Positions 26,083-35,185 of a stretch of 64,000 nt of DNA are shown here, one piece after another (the stretch's first letter is position 1; each line of letters opens with the position of its first letter). Origin of the DNA: Pseudomonas persica. Its GTDB lineage: Bacteria; Pseudomonadota; Gammaproteobacteria; Pseudomonadales; Pseudomonadaceae. Position numbers and translations under genes: made by a program. The notes under the pieces are model-generated. The model was not told where the DNA came from and did not search any database. It was given only the letters and a program-made list of their open reading frames with translations. The stretch spans positions 39,410 to 103,409 of the forward strand of contig NZ_OLKL01000048.1 of assembly GCF_900291015.1 (NCBI RefSeq), in the 5' to 3' direction.

Positions 26083-26158
26083 TGTCAGGCTCAGCACCTA
26101 TAATGTATTTGCAGTACCCCGCCACCTGGCCGACCACTTTGATTAAGCTCAGCAGTCG

Positions 26159-27556
26159 TCACTCATCATCATCAAAGTTGTACATACCCGGCGCAAGGTT
26201 CTCGAAGCGGGTGTACTTGCCGATAAACGCCAAACGCACGAAGCCGATCGGGCCGTTACGCTGCTTACCGATGATGATTTCCGCCACGCCCTTGTGCTCG
26301 GTCTCGGGGTGATACACCTCGTCGCGGTAGACGAACATGATCACGTCGGCGTCCTGCTCGATTGCACCGGATTCACGCAAGTCGGAGTTCACCGGGCGTT
26401 TGTTCGGGCGCTGTTCCAGGGAGCGGTTCAGCTGCGACAAGGCGATGACCGGGCAGTTGAACTCCTTGGCCAGGGCCTTGAGCGAGCGGGAGATCTCGGA
26501 AATTTCGTTGGTCCGGTTATCACCGGCCGAACCCGGGATCTGCATCAGCTGCAGGTAGTCGACCATGATCATGGCGATTTCGCCGTGCTCACGGGCCAGG
26601 CGGCGGGTACGTGCGCGCATTTCCGAGGGGCTGATGCCGGCGGTATCGTCGATGAACAGCTTGCGGTCGTTGAGCAGGTTCACCGCCGAGGTCAGGCGCG
26701 GCCAGTCGTCGTCGTCCAGCTGGCCGGAACGCACCTTGGTCTGGTCGATGCGGCCAAGGGACGACAGCATACGCATGATCAGCGATTCACCTGGCATCTC
26801 GAGGGAGAACACCAGTACCGCCTTGTCGGTACGCAGTACGGCGTTCTCCACCAGGTTCATGGCGAAGGTGGTCTTACCCATCGACGGTCGGCCGGCGACG
26901 ATGACCAGGTCGGCCGGCTGCAGGCCGCTGGTCTTCTCGTCGAGGTCGGTGAAGCCGGTGGATACGCCGGTGATGTCGCTGTCGGAGTTGAACAGCGTGT
27001 CGATGCGGTCGATGGCCATGGTCAACAGTTCGTTGACCCCCACCGGGCCACCGGTCTTCGGCCGCGCCTCGGCGATCTGGAAGATCTGCCGCTCGGCGTC
27101 GTCGAGGATTTCTTCGGCGTTGCGCCCTTGCGGGTTGAAGGCGTTATCGGCGATATCGGTACTGATGCTGATCAGTTGGCGCAACGTGGCGCGCTCGCGA
27201 ATGATCGCGGCGTAGGCCTTGATGTTGGCTACCGACGGGGTGTTTTTGGCCAACTCGGCCAGGTACGCCAACCCACCGACTTGCGAAGAAAGGCCTTCCT
27301 TGTCCAACTGCTCGTGCAGGGTCACCACGTCGAATGGCTGGTTGGCGTCGGCCAACTTGTGCACGGCACGGAAGATCAGGCGGTGGTCATGCCGGTAGAA
27401 GTCGCCATCCGACACCTGGTCCAGTACCCGCTCCCAAGCGTTGTTGTCCAGCATCAGGCCACCGAGCACGGCCTGTTCGGCCTCGATGGAATGCGGCGGC
27501 ACCTTCAGGGCTGCGGTTTGCAGGTCTAGCTGTTCGGAGGTGGTGATCTCGTTCAT
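26159..27556 (-). CDS. dnaB: Replicative DNA helicase DnaB
   Basis: A 465-residue hexameric 5'-3' helicase that unwinds the replication fork. The N-terminal DnaB domain (about 25-125) begins VPPHSIEAEQAVLGGLMLDN. The RecA-like domain carries Walker A GRPSMGKTTFA and IMVDYLQLM, and the C-terminus ends with the usual acidic DDDE-type tail. Start at 27556 (MNEITTSEQ) is the family start. Downstream of the ribosomal cluster, behind the terminator at 27593. Confidence 0.97.
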   Translation of the reverse strand: MNEITTSEQLDLQTAALKVPPHSIEAEQAVLGGLMLDNNAWERVLDQVSDGDFYRHDHRLIFRAVHKLADANQPFDVVTLHEQLDKEGLSSQVGGLAYLAELAKNTPSVANIKAYAAIIRERATLRQLISISTDIADNAFNPQGRNAEEILDDAERQIFQIAEARPKTGGPVGVNELLTMAIDRIDTLFNSDSDITGVSTGFTDLDEKTSGLQPADLVIVAGRPSMGKTTFAMNLVENAVLRTDKAVLVFSLEMPGESLIMRMLSSLGRIDQTKVRSGQLDDDDWPRLTSAVNLLNDRKLFIDDTAGISPSEMRARTRRLAREHGEIAMIMVDYLQLMQIPGSAGDNRTNEISEISRSLKALAKEFNCPVIALSQLNRSLEQRPNKRPVNSDLRESGAIEQDADVIMFVYRDEVYHPETEHKGVAEIIIGKQRNGPIGFVRLAFIGKYTRFENLAPGMYNFDDDE

Positions 27557-27592
27557 GGCCACGAAAGAATTCTGGAGGATGAAAAACACAAA

Positions 27593-27624
27593 GGGCACGG
27601 CCTGTCGAAAACAGGACCGTGCCC
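27593..27624 (-). terminator. Terminator downstream of rplI
   Basis: GGGCACGGTCCTGT and ACAGGCCGTGCCC form a long hairpin, followed on the minus strand by TTTGTGTTTTTC, 45 bp past the rplI stop and ahead of dnaB. It probably separates or attenuates dnaB from the rpsF operon. Confidence 0.75.
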
Positions 27625-27669
27625 GATGTTAACCGCCTGACCCACAAGGAGCCAGCCAGTCAGCGCAGC

Positions 27670-28116
27670 TTAGGCAGCTACGACGACCACACGTACGGTG
27701 GCTTCAACATCGCTGTGCAGGTGCACGGCTACGTCGTATTCGCCAACCTGACGGATGGTGCCGTTCGGCAGACGAACTTCAGCCTTGGCCACTTCAACGC
27801 CAGAGGCGGTCAGGGCGTCAGCGATGTCGTGGGTGCCGATCGAACCGAACAGCTTGCCTTCGTCGCCAGCGGTGGCAGTGATGGTCACTTCCAGCTCGGC
27901 CAGTTGGGCAGCGCGGCTTTCAGCCGAAGCTTTCTTGTCAGCGGCTGCTTTTTCCAGCTCGGCGCGACGTTCTTCGAACGCAGCCAGGTTGGCGGCGTTG
28001 GCAACGGTGGCCTTGCCGAACGGCAGCAGGAAGTTACGGCCGTAACCAGCCTTAACTTTTACTTTGTCGCCCAGGTTGCCCAGGTTAGCGACTTTTTCCA
28101 GCAGGATCAGTTCCAT
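27670..28116 (-). CDS. rplI: 50S ribosomal protein L9
   Basis: 148 residues starting [36 protein letters not shown], the L9 N-domain signature that binds 23S rRNA domain V, joined by a long helix to the C-domain. Last gene of rpsF-rpsR-(membrane protein)-rplI. Confidence 0.97.
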
Positions 28117-28136
28117 TTGGTAAAACCTCTTAACTT

Positions 28137-29000
28137 TTAACCTTCACCGTTCGCGGAGTCATTCCCCTTGGGGGACTTGCGACCGCGAAAATCAATCAGG
28201 CTGTCGACAATGGCCAAAACCACCAGCAACGGATAAATCAGCTGCATGATCAGCGGTAGCGTCACGTACATGCCCACCAGCCAGAAACCGGCCAGTCGGC
28301 CCTGTGCCACCAGCCCGTGCATCAAAGCGATGCCGGCCAGCACCAGTACCAGGCTGGAAGCCGATGCCAGGATAATGAACTGCGGGCCGATAAACGGCGC
28401 CACCACCATCACTGCCACCAAGACCGCCATGGTCTGTTTCGGCAACTTCAGCGCGCGAAATTCGCGACCGAAGCCTCCAGGGTTGTACAACGCTGCCTGC
28501 CAGTAGCGCGCCAGCACCAGGGCCAGCACACTGAACAATTGCACCGTCACTGCTGTGGAAGCGACCAGCACAGGGCGGATCAGCTCACCGGAGAGCACCG
28601 GTTGCCCTTCGATTTTCGGCATGGCTTCGGCAAACGCCTTGGCCAGCACATCGAAGGTTTGCGCCAGTGCCAGATCAAGCACGAGGCTAAACGCCACGGC
28701 GAACACGGCACTGGCCAGCAACACCCGGCTCCAGGGATGCTCGGCACGCAACATGGCGGCCAGGGCCAGGGCACCCGCGATCACCAGAAAGGTGATGGGA
28801 TCGCCCATGACCCACACGGCCAGCCCGGCCAGCAGGCCGCCGGCGATGACCGATGTAGCATCCTTGAACCCACGCCGCAGCAGCACAAGGCTGCCGGCAG
28901 CGGCACTCAACCAGAACAGCAGCGGCAGTACCGCGCTGATGACCACCACCAGGGTGGCCTGCACACGACCGCGCATGATGAAACTTGCTAACGCTCGCAT
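28137..29000 (-). CDS. Polytopic membrane protein (YybS/DUF2232-like) in the rpsF-rplI operon
   Basis: A 287-residue inner-membrane protein with about eight hydrophobic helices. It is found between rpsR and rplI in pseudomonads, and the arrangement of helices resembles the DUF2232/YybS family. The function is unknown; the final 15 residues are hydrophilic ([14 protein letters not shown]). The 20-bp gap to rplI and 33-bp gap from rpsR support one operon. Confidence 0.75.
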
Positions 29001-29033
29001 GCTAATCCCTTACTGCTTGTCGACGACCCGGTC

Positions 29034-29264
29034 TCAGCGGCCGTGGCTGTCGGTGTAGGGCAGCAGGGCCAGGAAGCGGGCGCGCTTGATAGCGGTAGCC
29101 AGCTGACGCTGATAACGAGCTTTGGTACCGGTGATACGGCTTGGAACGATCTTGCCGGTTTCGGATACGTAAGCTTTCAGGGTGTTGAGATCTTTGAAGT
29201 CGATCTCTTTCACGTCTTCAGCAGTGAAGCGGCAGAATTTACGACGACGGAAGAAACGTGCCAT
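29034..29264 (-). CDS. rpsR: 30S ribosomal protein S18
   Basis: 76 residues, basic, MARFFRRRKFCRFTAEDVKEIDFKD with the S18 signature ITGTKARYQRQLATAIKRAR. It binds S6 in the small-subunit platform. Follows rpsF by 28 bp. Confidence 0.97.
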   Translation of the reverse strand: MARFFRRRKFCRFTAEDVKEIDFKDLNTLKAYVSETGKIVPSRITGTKARYQRQLATAIKRARFLALLPYTDSHGR

Positions 29265-29292
29265 TTAATAGGCTCCTCTAAAGGTCCGTGGA

Positions 29293-29718
29293 TTACTCGT
29301 CAGCGTTATCGCTGGAGTCGCTGTCATTGCTGTCGTCGCCTTCGGCGGAGTCAGCATGCTCAGGACGCTCGCGACGCTCACGGCGCTCGCTGCGGTTCTC
29401 TTCAGCCTTCAGCATCTCGGACTGGCCGGTAACGGCTTCGTCGCGACGGATGACCAGGTTACGGATAACGGCATCGTTGTAGCGGAAGTTGTCTTCCAGC
29501 TCGGCCAGGGCCTTGCCGGTGCACTCAACGTTCAGCATCACGTAGTGAGCCTTGTGAACATTGTTGATTGCGTAGGCCAGTTGACGACGGCCCCAGTCTT
29601 CCAGGCGGTGGATCTTGCCACCATCTTCTTCGATCAGCTTGGTGTAACGCTCAACCATGCCGCCGACTTGTTCGCTCTGGTCCGGGTGAACCAGGAAGAT
29701 GATTTCGTAATGACGCAT
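29293..29718 (-). CDS. rpsF: 30S ribosomal protein S6
   Basis: 141 residues. MRHYEIIFLVHPDQSEQV and INNVHKAHYVMLNVE are the S6 signatures. The C-terminal tail is long, acidic and serine-rich (SAEGDDSNDSDSSDNADE); E. coli S6 receives extra glutamates at its end through RimK. First gene of the operon. Confidence 0.97.
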   Translation of the reverse strand: MRHYEIIFLVHPDQSEQVGGMVERYTKLIEEDGGKIHRLEDWGRRQLAYAINNVHKAHYVMLNVECTGKALAELEDNFRYNDAVIRNLVIRRDEAVTGQSEMLKAEENRSERRERRERPEHADSAEGDDSNDSDSSDNADE

Positions 29719-29740
29719 GAATGCTCCTTACGGGTTAGTA

Positions 29741-29764
29741 GTCTGCCAGTGAATCTGGTCAGAC
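29741..29764 (-). promoter_or_regulatory. Leader hairpin of rpsF, possible S6:S18 autoregulatory site
   Basis: GTCTG-CCAG-TGAAT-CTGG-T-CAGAC forms a near-perfect stem 23-46 nt before the rpsF start, followed by ACCCGTAAGGAGC. S6:S18 complexes are known to bind rpsF leaders through a CCG in a stem-loop; here a CCG lies just 3' of the stem, so the assignment is tentative. Confidence 0.35.
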
Positions 29765-29908
29765 AAGGAGTGAATGACACTGTATGTCTTGCGCGGAGGG
29801 GAGGCACATAAGCGCCTGCCAGCTCGGCAAGGGGCGCAATTGTAGAGAAGGTGGCAGGCACAAGCAAGGCAATTGGCGATTATTTGAACAGCCAGAAACA
29901 TATTACAG

Positions 29909-30015
29909 ACTGCCGGCCCTTTCGCGGGTAAACCCGCTCCCACCGGGATCGCACAACGCCTGAGCCCTGCGCAGTCCCTGTGGGAGCGGGTTCACCCGCG
30001 AAGAGGCCGGTGCAG
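29909..30015. repeat. REP pair
   Basis: GCCGGCCCTTTCGCGGGTAA facing CCCGCGAAGAGGCCGGTGCA, between rpsF upstream sequence and the end of rlmB. Confidence 0.9.
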
Positions 30016-30023
30016 GTTATAGA

Positions 30024-30770
30024 TCAGCGCTTGGCCTGACGCTGACGCACAGCCTCGAACAGGCACACGCCAGTCGCCACCGACACGTTCAGGCTGCTGA
30101 CGCTACCGCCCATCGGCAACTTCACCAGGAAATCGCAATGTTCGCGGGTCAGCCGGCGCATGCCCTTGCCTTCCGCGCCCATGATCATCACCAGCGGTCC
30201 GGTCAGGTCCTGCTGGTAGATCTCCTGCTCGGCCTCGCCGGCGGTACCGACCACCCACAGGCCACGCTGCTGCAACTTTTCCAGCGTACGCGCCAGGTTG
30301 GTCACGGCCACCAGCGGGATCACCTCGGCTGCGCCACAAGCCACCTTGCGTACAACCGGGGTAAGGGTGGCCGACTTGTCCTTGGGCACGATCACTGCCG
30401 TGGCACCCGCGGCATCGGCGGTACGCAGACAGGCGCCGAGGTTGTGCGGGTCGGTCACACCGTCCAGCACCAGGATCAGCGGTGGTGTTTCAGTGCGCTC
30501 AAGCAACTCCTCGAGCATCAGTTCGCCCCACACCTGGCTCGGGCTGACCTCGGCGACCACGCCCTGGTGCACGCCCTCGACCCAGGCATCCATCTCACGG
30601 CGCTCGGCCTGGCCAACCGCCACGCGGTTTTCCGCGGCCAGCGCCAGCAGCGCCTGCAGGCGTGGCTCGCTGCGCCCTTCCGACAGCCAGATCTGCTTGA
30701 CCCGCTTCGGATGGTGCTGCAGCAACGCTTGCACAGCGTGCACGCCGTAGATCTTTTCCAGCTGACTCAT
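30024..30770 (-). CDS. rlmB: 23S rRNA (guanosine-2251-2'-O)-methyltransferase RlmB
   Basis: A 248-residue SPOUT methyltransferase. The N-terminal L30e-like substrate domain starts EKIYGVHAVQALLQHHPKRV. The knot carries DGVTDPHNLGACLRTADAAG, VMIMGAEGKGMRRLTREHCD and IPMGGSVSSLNVSVATGVCLFEA-type motif 3. It methylates G2251 in the peptidyl-transferase P-loop using SAM. The start overlaps the end of rnr by 4 bp, giving an rnr-rlmB operon. Confidence 0.97.
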   Translation of the reverse strand: MSQLEKIYGVHAVQALLQHHPKRVKQIWLSEGRSEPRLQALLALAAENRVAVGQAERREMDAWVEGVHQGVVAEVSPSQVWGELMLEELLERTETPPLILVLDGVTDPHNLGACLRTADAAGATAVIVPKDKSATLTPVVRKVACGAAEVIPLVAVTNLARTLEKLQQRGLWVVGTAGEAEQEIYQQDLTGPLVMIMGAEGKGMRRLTREHCDFLVKLPMGGSVSSLNVSVATGVCLFEAVRQRQAKR

Positions 30771-33346
30771 GACTTGCTCTTGCTCTTGCGTGGCGCACCG
30801 GACTTCGGCGGGCCTTTACGGTGCTTGGTCGGCTTGCCGGTGGTCTTGCCACCTTTGTCCGACTTGCTGCTGGCATGGCCGCCAGTGCGCGCCTCGCTCA
30901 TCAGCGCCTTCTTCATTTCGCGGCTCTTGCGCACTTCGGCGTTACGCTGTACGGCGTCTTTCGGGAAGTACGCTTCAGACGTTTCGCTCTTGCGGCTGCG
31001 CGGTTTAGGCGAGGCTTTCGCTTCGGTTACCGGCTGCTGCTCAACCTTGTCCGCAACTGGCGCAGCGCCGCGCTGCTTGCGGCCGATCGGTGCGGCAAGG
31101 GTCTTCTCCGACACTTCGAAGTCGATCTTGCGCTCGTCCAGATCGACGCGCATGACCTTGACTTCGATGGTGTCGCCCAGGCGGAAGCTGCGCCCGGTGC
31201 GCTCACCAGACAGGCGGTGGTGCACCGGGTCGAAGTGGTAGTAGTCGCCCGGCAGCGCACTGACGTGCACCAGGCCCTCTACGTAGATGTCGGTCAGCTC
31301 GACGAACAGGCCGAAACCGGTCACCGCAGTGATCACACCCGGGAAGGTCTCGCCCACGCGGTCCTTCATGAACTCGCACTTGAGCCAGTTGACCACGTCG
31401 CGGGTGGCTTCATCGGCCCGGCGCTCGGTCATCGAGCACTGCTCGCCGAGTTGCTCGAGAGTGTTCTCGTCGTACGGGTAGATGCGCGCCTTGGGGATGC
31501 TCATGGCGCCGGCACGCTTGACGTGCGGGGTATCGACCTTCGAGCGGATGATGCTGCGGATGGCGCGGTGCACCAGCAGGTCCGGGTAACGACGGATCGG
31601 CGAGGTAAAGTGAGTGTACGCCTCGTAGTTCAGACCGAAGTGGCCGTTGTTGTCGGTGCTGTACACCGCCTGGCTCAGCGAGCGCAGCATGACCGTCTGG
31701 ATCAGGTGGAAATCCGGGCGCCCGGCGATGCTCGCCAGCAGGGCCTGGTAGTCCTTTGGCGATGGGTCCTTGCCCTTGTGCAGGCTCAGGCCCAGCTCAC
31801 CTAGGAAGGCGCGCAGTTTTTCCAGGCGCTCCGGCGGCGGGCCGTCGTGCACGCGGTAAAGGGCTGGTACGCCGTGCTTCTGCAGGAACTCGGCAGTGGC
31901 AACGTTGGCCGCCAGCATGCATTCCTCGATCAGCTTGTGGGCGTCGTTGCGCACGGTCGGGCGAATTTCCGCGATCTTGCGCTCGTCACCGAAGATGATG
32001 CGGGTTTCCTGGGTCTCGAAGTCGATGGCACCACGGGTGTGACGCGCATCCACCAGCACCTTGTACAGGTTGTACAGGTTCTTCAGGTCCGGCACGACTG
32101 CCTTGTACTCCTCGCGCAGCGCCTTGCCCTCACGGGTACGGGAGTGCTCGAGCATGCTGCTGACCTTGTTGTAGGTCAGGCGGGCGTGGGAGTGGATGAC
32201 GCCTTCGTAGAACTGGTAGTCGACCATCTGGCCGGCTTTGTTCATGGTCATTTCGCAGACCATGGCCAGGCGATCGACATGCGGGTTCAGCGAGCACAGG
32301 CCGTTGGACAGCTCTTCGGGGAGCATCGGCACCACGCGCTCGGGGAAGTACACCGAGTTGCCACGCTGCTGGGCCTCTACGTCCAGCGCCGAGCCCAGGC
32401 GCACGTAACTGGACACATCGGCAATGGCCACATACAGGCGCCAGCCACCGGAGAACAGCCGCAGTTTGCCCAGCGGCTCGCAATAGACGGCGTCGTCGAA
32501 GTCGCGGGCGTCCTCGCCGTCGATGGTGACGAACGGCAGGTGGCGCAGGTCGACGCGCTTCTCCTTGTCCTTCTCTTCGACTTCGGAGCGGAACTTGCGC
32601 GCTTCCTTGATCACGTCCTTGGGCCAGACGTGCGGGATATCGTAGCTGCGCAGGGCAACGTCGATTTCCATGCCCGGCGCCATGTAGTTGCCGATGACCT
32701 CGACCACGTCGCCTTGCGGCTGGAAGCGCGGGGTCGGCCAGTGGGTGATCTTGATCTCGACGAACTGGCCGATCTTGGCGCCGCCGTTGCGCCCGGCAGT
32801 GACCAGCACTTCCTGCTGGATCTTCGGGTTGTCCGGGGTCACGTAGCCGATGCCGCCTTCTTCGAAGTAGCGGCCGACCACGCTTTCGTGGGCACGGGAG
32901 ATGACCTCGACCAGCACGCCTTCGCGGCGGCCACGGCGGTCGACACCAGAGACACGGGCAAGGCCACGGTCGCCGTCGAACACCAGGCGCATCTGCGACG
33001 GGCTGAGGAACAGGTCTTCGCTGCCGTCGTCCGGAATAAGGAAGCCGAAGCCGTCGCGGTGACCGGAAACGCGGCCGCAGATCAGGTCCAGCTTGTCTAC
33101 CGGGGCATAAGTGCCGCGCCGGGTATAGATAAGCTGGCCATCGCGCTCCATGGCGCGCAGGCGGCGGCGCAGGGCTTCGATCTGGTCTTCGTCGTACAGA
33201 CCGAATTCGGCCGCCAGTTCCTCGCGTGCGGCCGGTTCGCCACGGTCGGCGAGGCGCTGCAGGATCAGCTCACGGCTGGGAATGGGGTTGTCGTATTTTT
33301 CCGCTTCGCGAGCGGCCTCGGGATCGAGGGATTGCCAATCGGCCAT
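30767..33346 (-). CDS. rnr: Ribonuclease R
   Basis: An 859-residue 3'-5' exoribonuclease that degrades structured RNA. In order: helix-turn-helix-like N-terminus, two cold-shock domains, the RNB domain with FVTIDGEDARDFDDAVYCE (metal-binding Asp cluster), the S1 domain (about 640-725: GVITAVTGFGLFVELTDIYVEGLVHVS), and a Lys/Ser/Gly-rich basic tail of about 100 residues that binds RNA or ribosomes. Length is normal. Confidence 0.97.
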   Translation of the reverse strand: MADWQSLDPEAAREAEKYDNPIPSRELILQRLADRGEPAAREELAAEFGLYDEDQIEALRRRLRAMERDGQLIYTRRGTYAPVDKLDLICGRVSGHRDGFGFLIPDDGSEDLFLSPSQMRLVFDGDRGLARVSGVDRRGRREGVLVEVISRAHESVVGRYFEEGGIGYVTPDNPKIQQEVLVTAGRNGGAKIGQFVEIKITHWPTPRFQPQGDVVEVIGNYMAPGMEIDVALRSYDIPHVWPKDVIKEARKFRSEVEEKDKEKRVDLRHLPFVTIDGEDARDFDDAVYCEPLGKLRLFSGGWRLYVAIADVSSYVRLGSALDVEAQQRGNSVYFPERVVPMLPEELSNGLCSLNPHVDRLAMVCEMTMNKAGQMVDYQFYEGVIHSHARLTYNKVSSMLEHSRTREGKALREEYKAVVPDLKNLYNLYKVLVDARHTRGAIDFETQETRIIFGDERKIAEIRPTVRNDAHKLIEECMLAANVATAEFLQKHGVPALYRVHDGPPPERLEKLRAFLGELGLSLHKGKDPSPKDYQALLASIAGRPDFHLIQTVMLRSLSQAVYSTDNNGHFGLNYEAYTHFTSPIRRYPDLLVHRAIRSIIRSKVDTPHVKRAGAMSIPKARIYPYDENTLEQLGEQCSMTERRADEATRDVVNWLKCEFMKDRVGETFPGVITAVTGFGLFVELTDIYVEGLVHVSALPGDYYHFDPVHHRLSGERTGRSFRLGDTIEVKVMRVDLDERKIDFEVSEKTLAAPIGRKQRGAAPVADKVEQQPVTEAKASPKPRSRKSETSEAYFPKDAVQRNAEVRKSREMKKALMSEARTGGHASSKSDKGGKTTGKPTKHRKGPPKSGAPRKSKSKS

Positions 33347-33508
33347 CAGAAGGGGTTCACCTTGGGGTATATAGATATGAATTCTGGCATAGGCGTATTG
33401 AAACCGGAAATGTCAGCCTTGGACAGCCCCACCGGCACCTGTGGCGGGCAGGAATAGGCCTGCGGAATCAACAAGTTGAATTTTTTGAAATTTTTTTCGC
33501 CTGGGGGG

Positions 33509-33537
33509 TTTACAGCCTCCCGGACCGTCCGTATAGT
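33509..33537 (+). promoter_or_regulatory. Sigma-70 promoter of the tRNA-Leu genes
   Basis: TTTACA, exactly 17 bp, then TATAGT, preceded by an AT-rich block (about 33476-33498) that could be an UP element. The GCGCACC after the -10 resembles a stringent discriminator. The first tRNA starts about 80 bp downstream. Confidence 0.8.
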
Positions 33538-33617
33538 GCGCACCACAACGACGGACAACCCCGAAGTTGTAGTAGAGATGAGCGGCGCTGTAAAGCATCA
33601 GGTAATCTCGAATGTGT

Positions 33618-33704
33618 GCCCAGGTGGCGGAATTGGTAGACGCGCTGGTTTCAGGTATCAGTGGCTTAACGGCCGTGGAAGTTCGAGTCTTCTCCTGGGC
33701 ACCA
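33618..33704 (+). tRNA. tRNA-Leu (anticodon CAG), copy 1
   Basis: 87 nt with encoded CCA. Acceptor GCCCAGG pairs with CCTGGGC; D-arm GCGGAATTGGTAGACGC; anticodon loop TTCAGGT between CTGGT and ATCAG; class II long variable arm TGGCTTAACGGCC; T-arm GTTCGAGTC. Reads CUG. Confidence 0.97.
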
Positions 33705-33791
33705 AATTTTTCAAGTAACAGATGACCAAGGATCTGTTACTACTGTGTGAAAGCGAACGATAGTCGCCTTCTCCAGATGATGTAAAGCTTT

Positions 33792-33878
33792 GCCCAGGTG
33801 GCGGAATTGGTAGACGCGCTGGTTTCAGGTATCAGTGACTTAACGGTCGTGGAAGTTCGAGTCTTCTCCTGGGCACCA
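33792..33878 (+). tRNA. tRNA-Leu (anticodon CAG), copy 2
   Basis: 87 nt, identical to copy 1 except two bases in the variable arm (GAC...GTC instead of GGC...GCC), a compensatory change keeping the pair. It lies 87 bp after copy 1 and shares its transcript. Confidence 0.97.
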
Positions 33879-33882
33879 TACA

Positions 33883-33913
33883 AAAACCCACTAGCTTGCT
33901 AGTGGGTTTTTTC
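33883..33913 (+). terminator. Rho-independent terminator after tRNA-Leu pair
   Basis: AAAACCCACTAG-CTTG-CTAGTGGGTTTTTTC, a 12-bp stem with T-run, 5 bp after the second tRNA. Confidence 0.95.
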
Positions 33914-33960
33914 TTGCCTGCGATTTTTGTATCCCTCCTCTTTCGGTCATAGGTGCAAAC

Positions 33961-34039
33961 CTGCACCGGCCCCTTCGCGGCTAAAACACTCAAGACCTGT
34001 GGCGATCCTGTGGGAGCGGCTTTAGCCGCGAAGAGGCCA
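33961..34039. repeat. REP pair, CGCGGCTAAA variant
   Basis: CCCTTCGCGGCTAAAACACT (lacking the CTCCCAC half) faces TGTGGGAGCGGCTTTAGCCG. Between the tRNA terminator and the iron transporter. Confidence 0.85.
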
Positions 34040-34113
34040 GCAAAGCCAATACACCTCCAAGACTGTTACACCTTGGTCTGCCCCATGAATTTCTCCTCAC
34101 CCGGCCACTTGAG

Positions 34114-34127
34114 AAACGATTTCGTTT
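34114..34127. promoter_or_regulatory. Palindromic operator candidate before the ferric transporter
   Basis: AAACGA-TT-TCGTTT is a perfect 14-bp palindrome 45-58 bp before the start of the binding-protein gene. It does not match the Fur consensus well. The regulator is unknown. Confidence 0.35.
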
Positions 34128-34171
34128 ACCATTGTTTCCAAATATGTAGCCGTAAGCGAGGAAGTACCCGC

Positions 34172-35185
34172 ATGACGATCCGCCCGCACCCGCTGATGCG
34201 TACCCTGGCCGCCGCCGTGCTGAGCCTGGCCATCGGCGCTCCGGCCGCCATGGCAGACGCACCGGTCACCCTGACCATGTACAACGGTCAGCACAAGGAA
34301 ATCGGCGAAGCCATCGCCCAGGCCTACGAGGCCAAGACCGGCATTCACATCGATATCCGCAAGGGCAGCAGCAACCAGCTGGCCAGCCAGATCATCGAGG
34401 AAGGCGAGCGCTCGCCGGCCGACATCATCTACACCGAAGAGTCCCCTCCCCTGAACAACCTGGGCGAACTGGGCCTGCTGGCGAAGATCGACGACGCCAC
34501 CGCGAACATGATGCCCAAGGAGTACGTTGGCGCCAACGGCACCTGGATGGGCATCACCGCCCGTACGCGCATCGTCGTGTTCAACCCGAAGAAGGTCGAC
34601 GAGAAAGACTTGCCGACCACAGTGATGGACTTCGCCAACCCCGAGTGGGAAGGGCGCGTCGGCTATGTGCCCACCAGCGGCGCCTTCCAGGAGCAGGCCG
34701 TGGCCATCCTGAAGATGCACGGGCGAGAAGCCACCGAAGAATGGCTGACCGGCCTGAAGGCATTCGGCAAGCCCTACACCAACAACATGGTCGCGCTCAA
34801 AGCCGTGGAAAAAGGCGAAGTGGCTGCGGTACTGGTGAACAACTATTACTGGTATGCGCTGGAACGCGAGCGCGGCAAGCTGGACACCAAGCTCTACTAC
34901 CTGGCCGACGGCGATGCCGGCAACCTGGTCACCATCTCCGGCGCAGCCGTGGTCAAGGCCAGCAAACACCCGAAAGAAGCCCAGGCCCTGCTTAACTGGA
35001 TGGCCAGCGAAGAGGGCCAGCGCGTGATCACCCAGACCACCGCCGAGTACCCGCTGCACAAAGGCATGGTCTCCGACCGTGGCCTGAAGCCGTTCGAAGA
35101 CCTGCGCCCGCCGAAGATCTCGCCAGCTGACCTGGGCAATGCCGAGGAAGCGATCGAGCTTGAGCGCGAGGTCGGCCTGCTCTGA
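34172..35185 (+). CDS. Ferric-iron ABC transporter, periplasmic binding protein (FbpA/HitA type)
   Basis: A 337-residue binding protein. Signal peptide MTIRPHPLMRTLAAAVLSLA cut near MA-DAP, then VTLTMYNGQHKEIGEAIAQAYEAKTGI. The iron-binding tyrosine pair Tyr225-Tyr226 lies in NNYYWYAL, as in ferric-binding proteins. It delivers periplasmic Fe3+ to the permease encoded next. The ATG at 34172 has GAGGAAG upstream. Its stop overlaps the permease start (TGATG). Confidence 0.88.
   Translation: MTIRPHPLMRTLAAAVLSLAIGAPAAMADAPVTLTMYNGQHKEIGEAIAQAYEAKTGIHIDIRKGSSNQLASQIIEEGERSPADIIYTEESPPLNNLGELGLLAKIDDATANMMPKEYVGANGTWMGITARTRIVVFNPKKVDEKDLPTTVMDFANPEWEGRVGYVPTSGAFQEQAVAILKMHGREATEEWLTGLKAFGKPYTNNMVALKAVEKGEVAAVLVNNYYWYALERERGKLDTKLYYLADGDAGNLVTISGAAVVKASKHPKEAQALLNWMASEEGQRVITQTTAEYPLHKGMVSDRGLKPFEDLRPPKISPADLGNAEEAIELEREVGLL

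Noticed and set aside
34114..34127. Fur box before the ferric-binding protein
   Set aside because: The palindrome AAACGATTTCGTTT lacks the GATAAT/ATTATC hexamers; kept only as an unassigned operator candidate.
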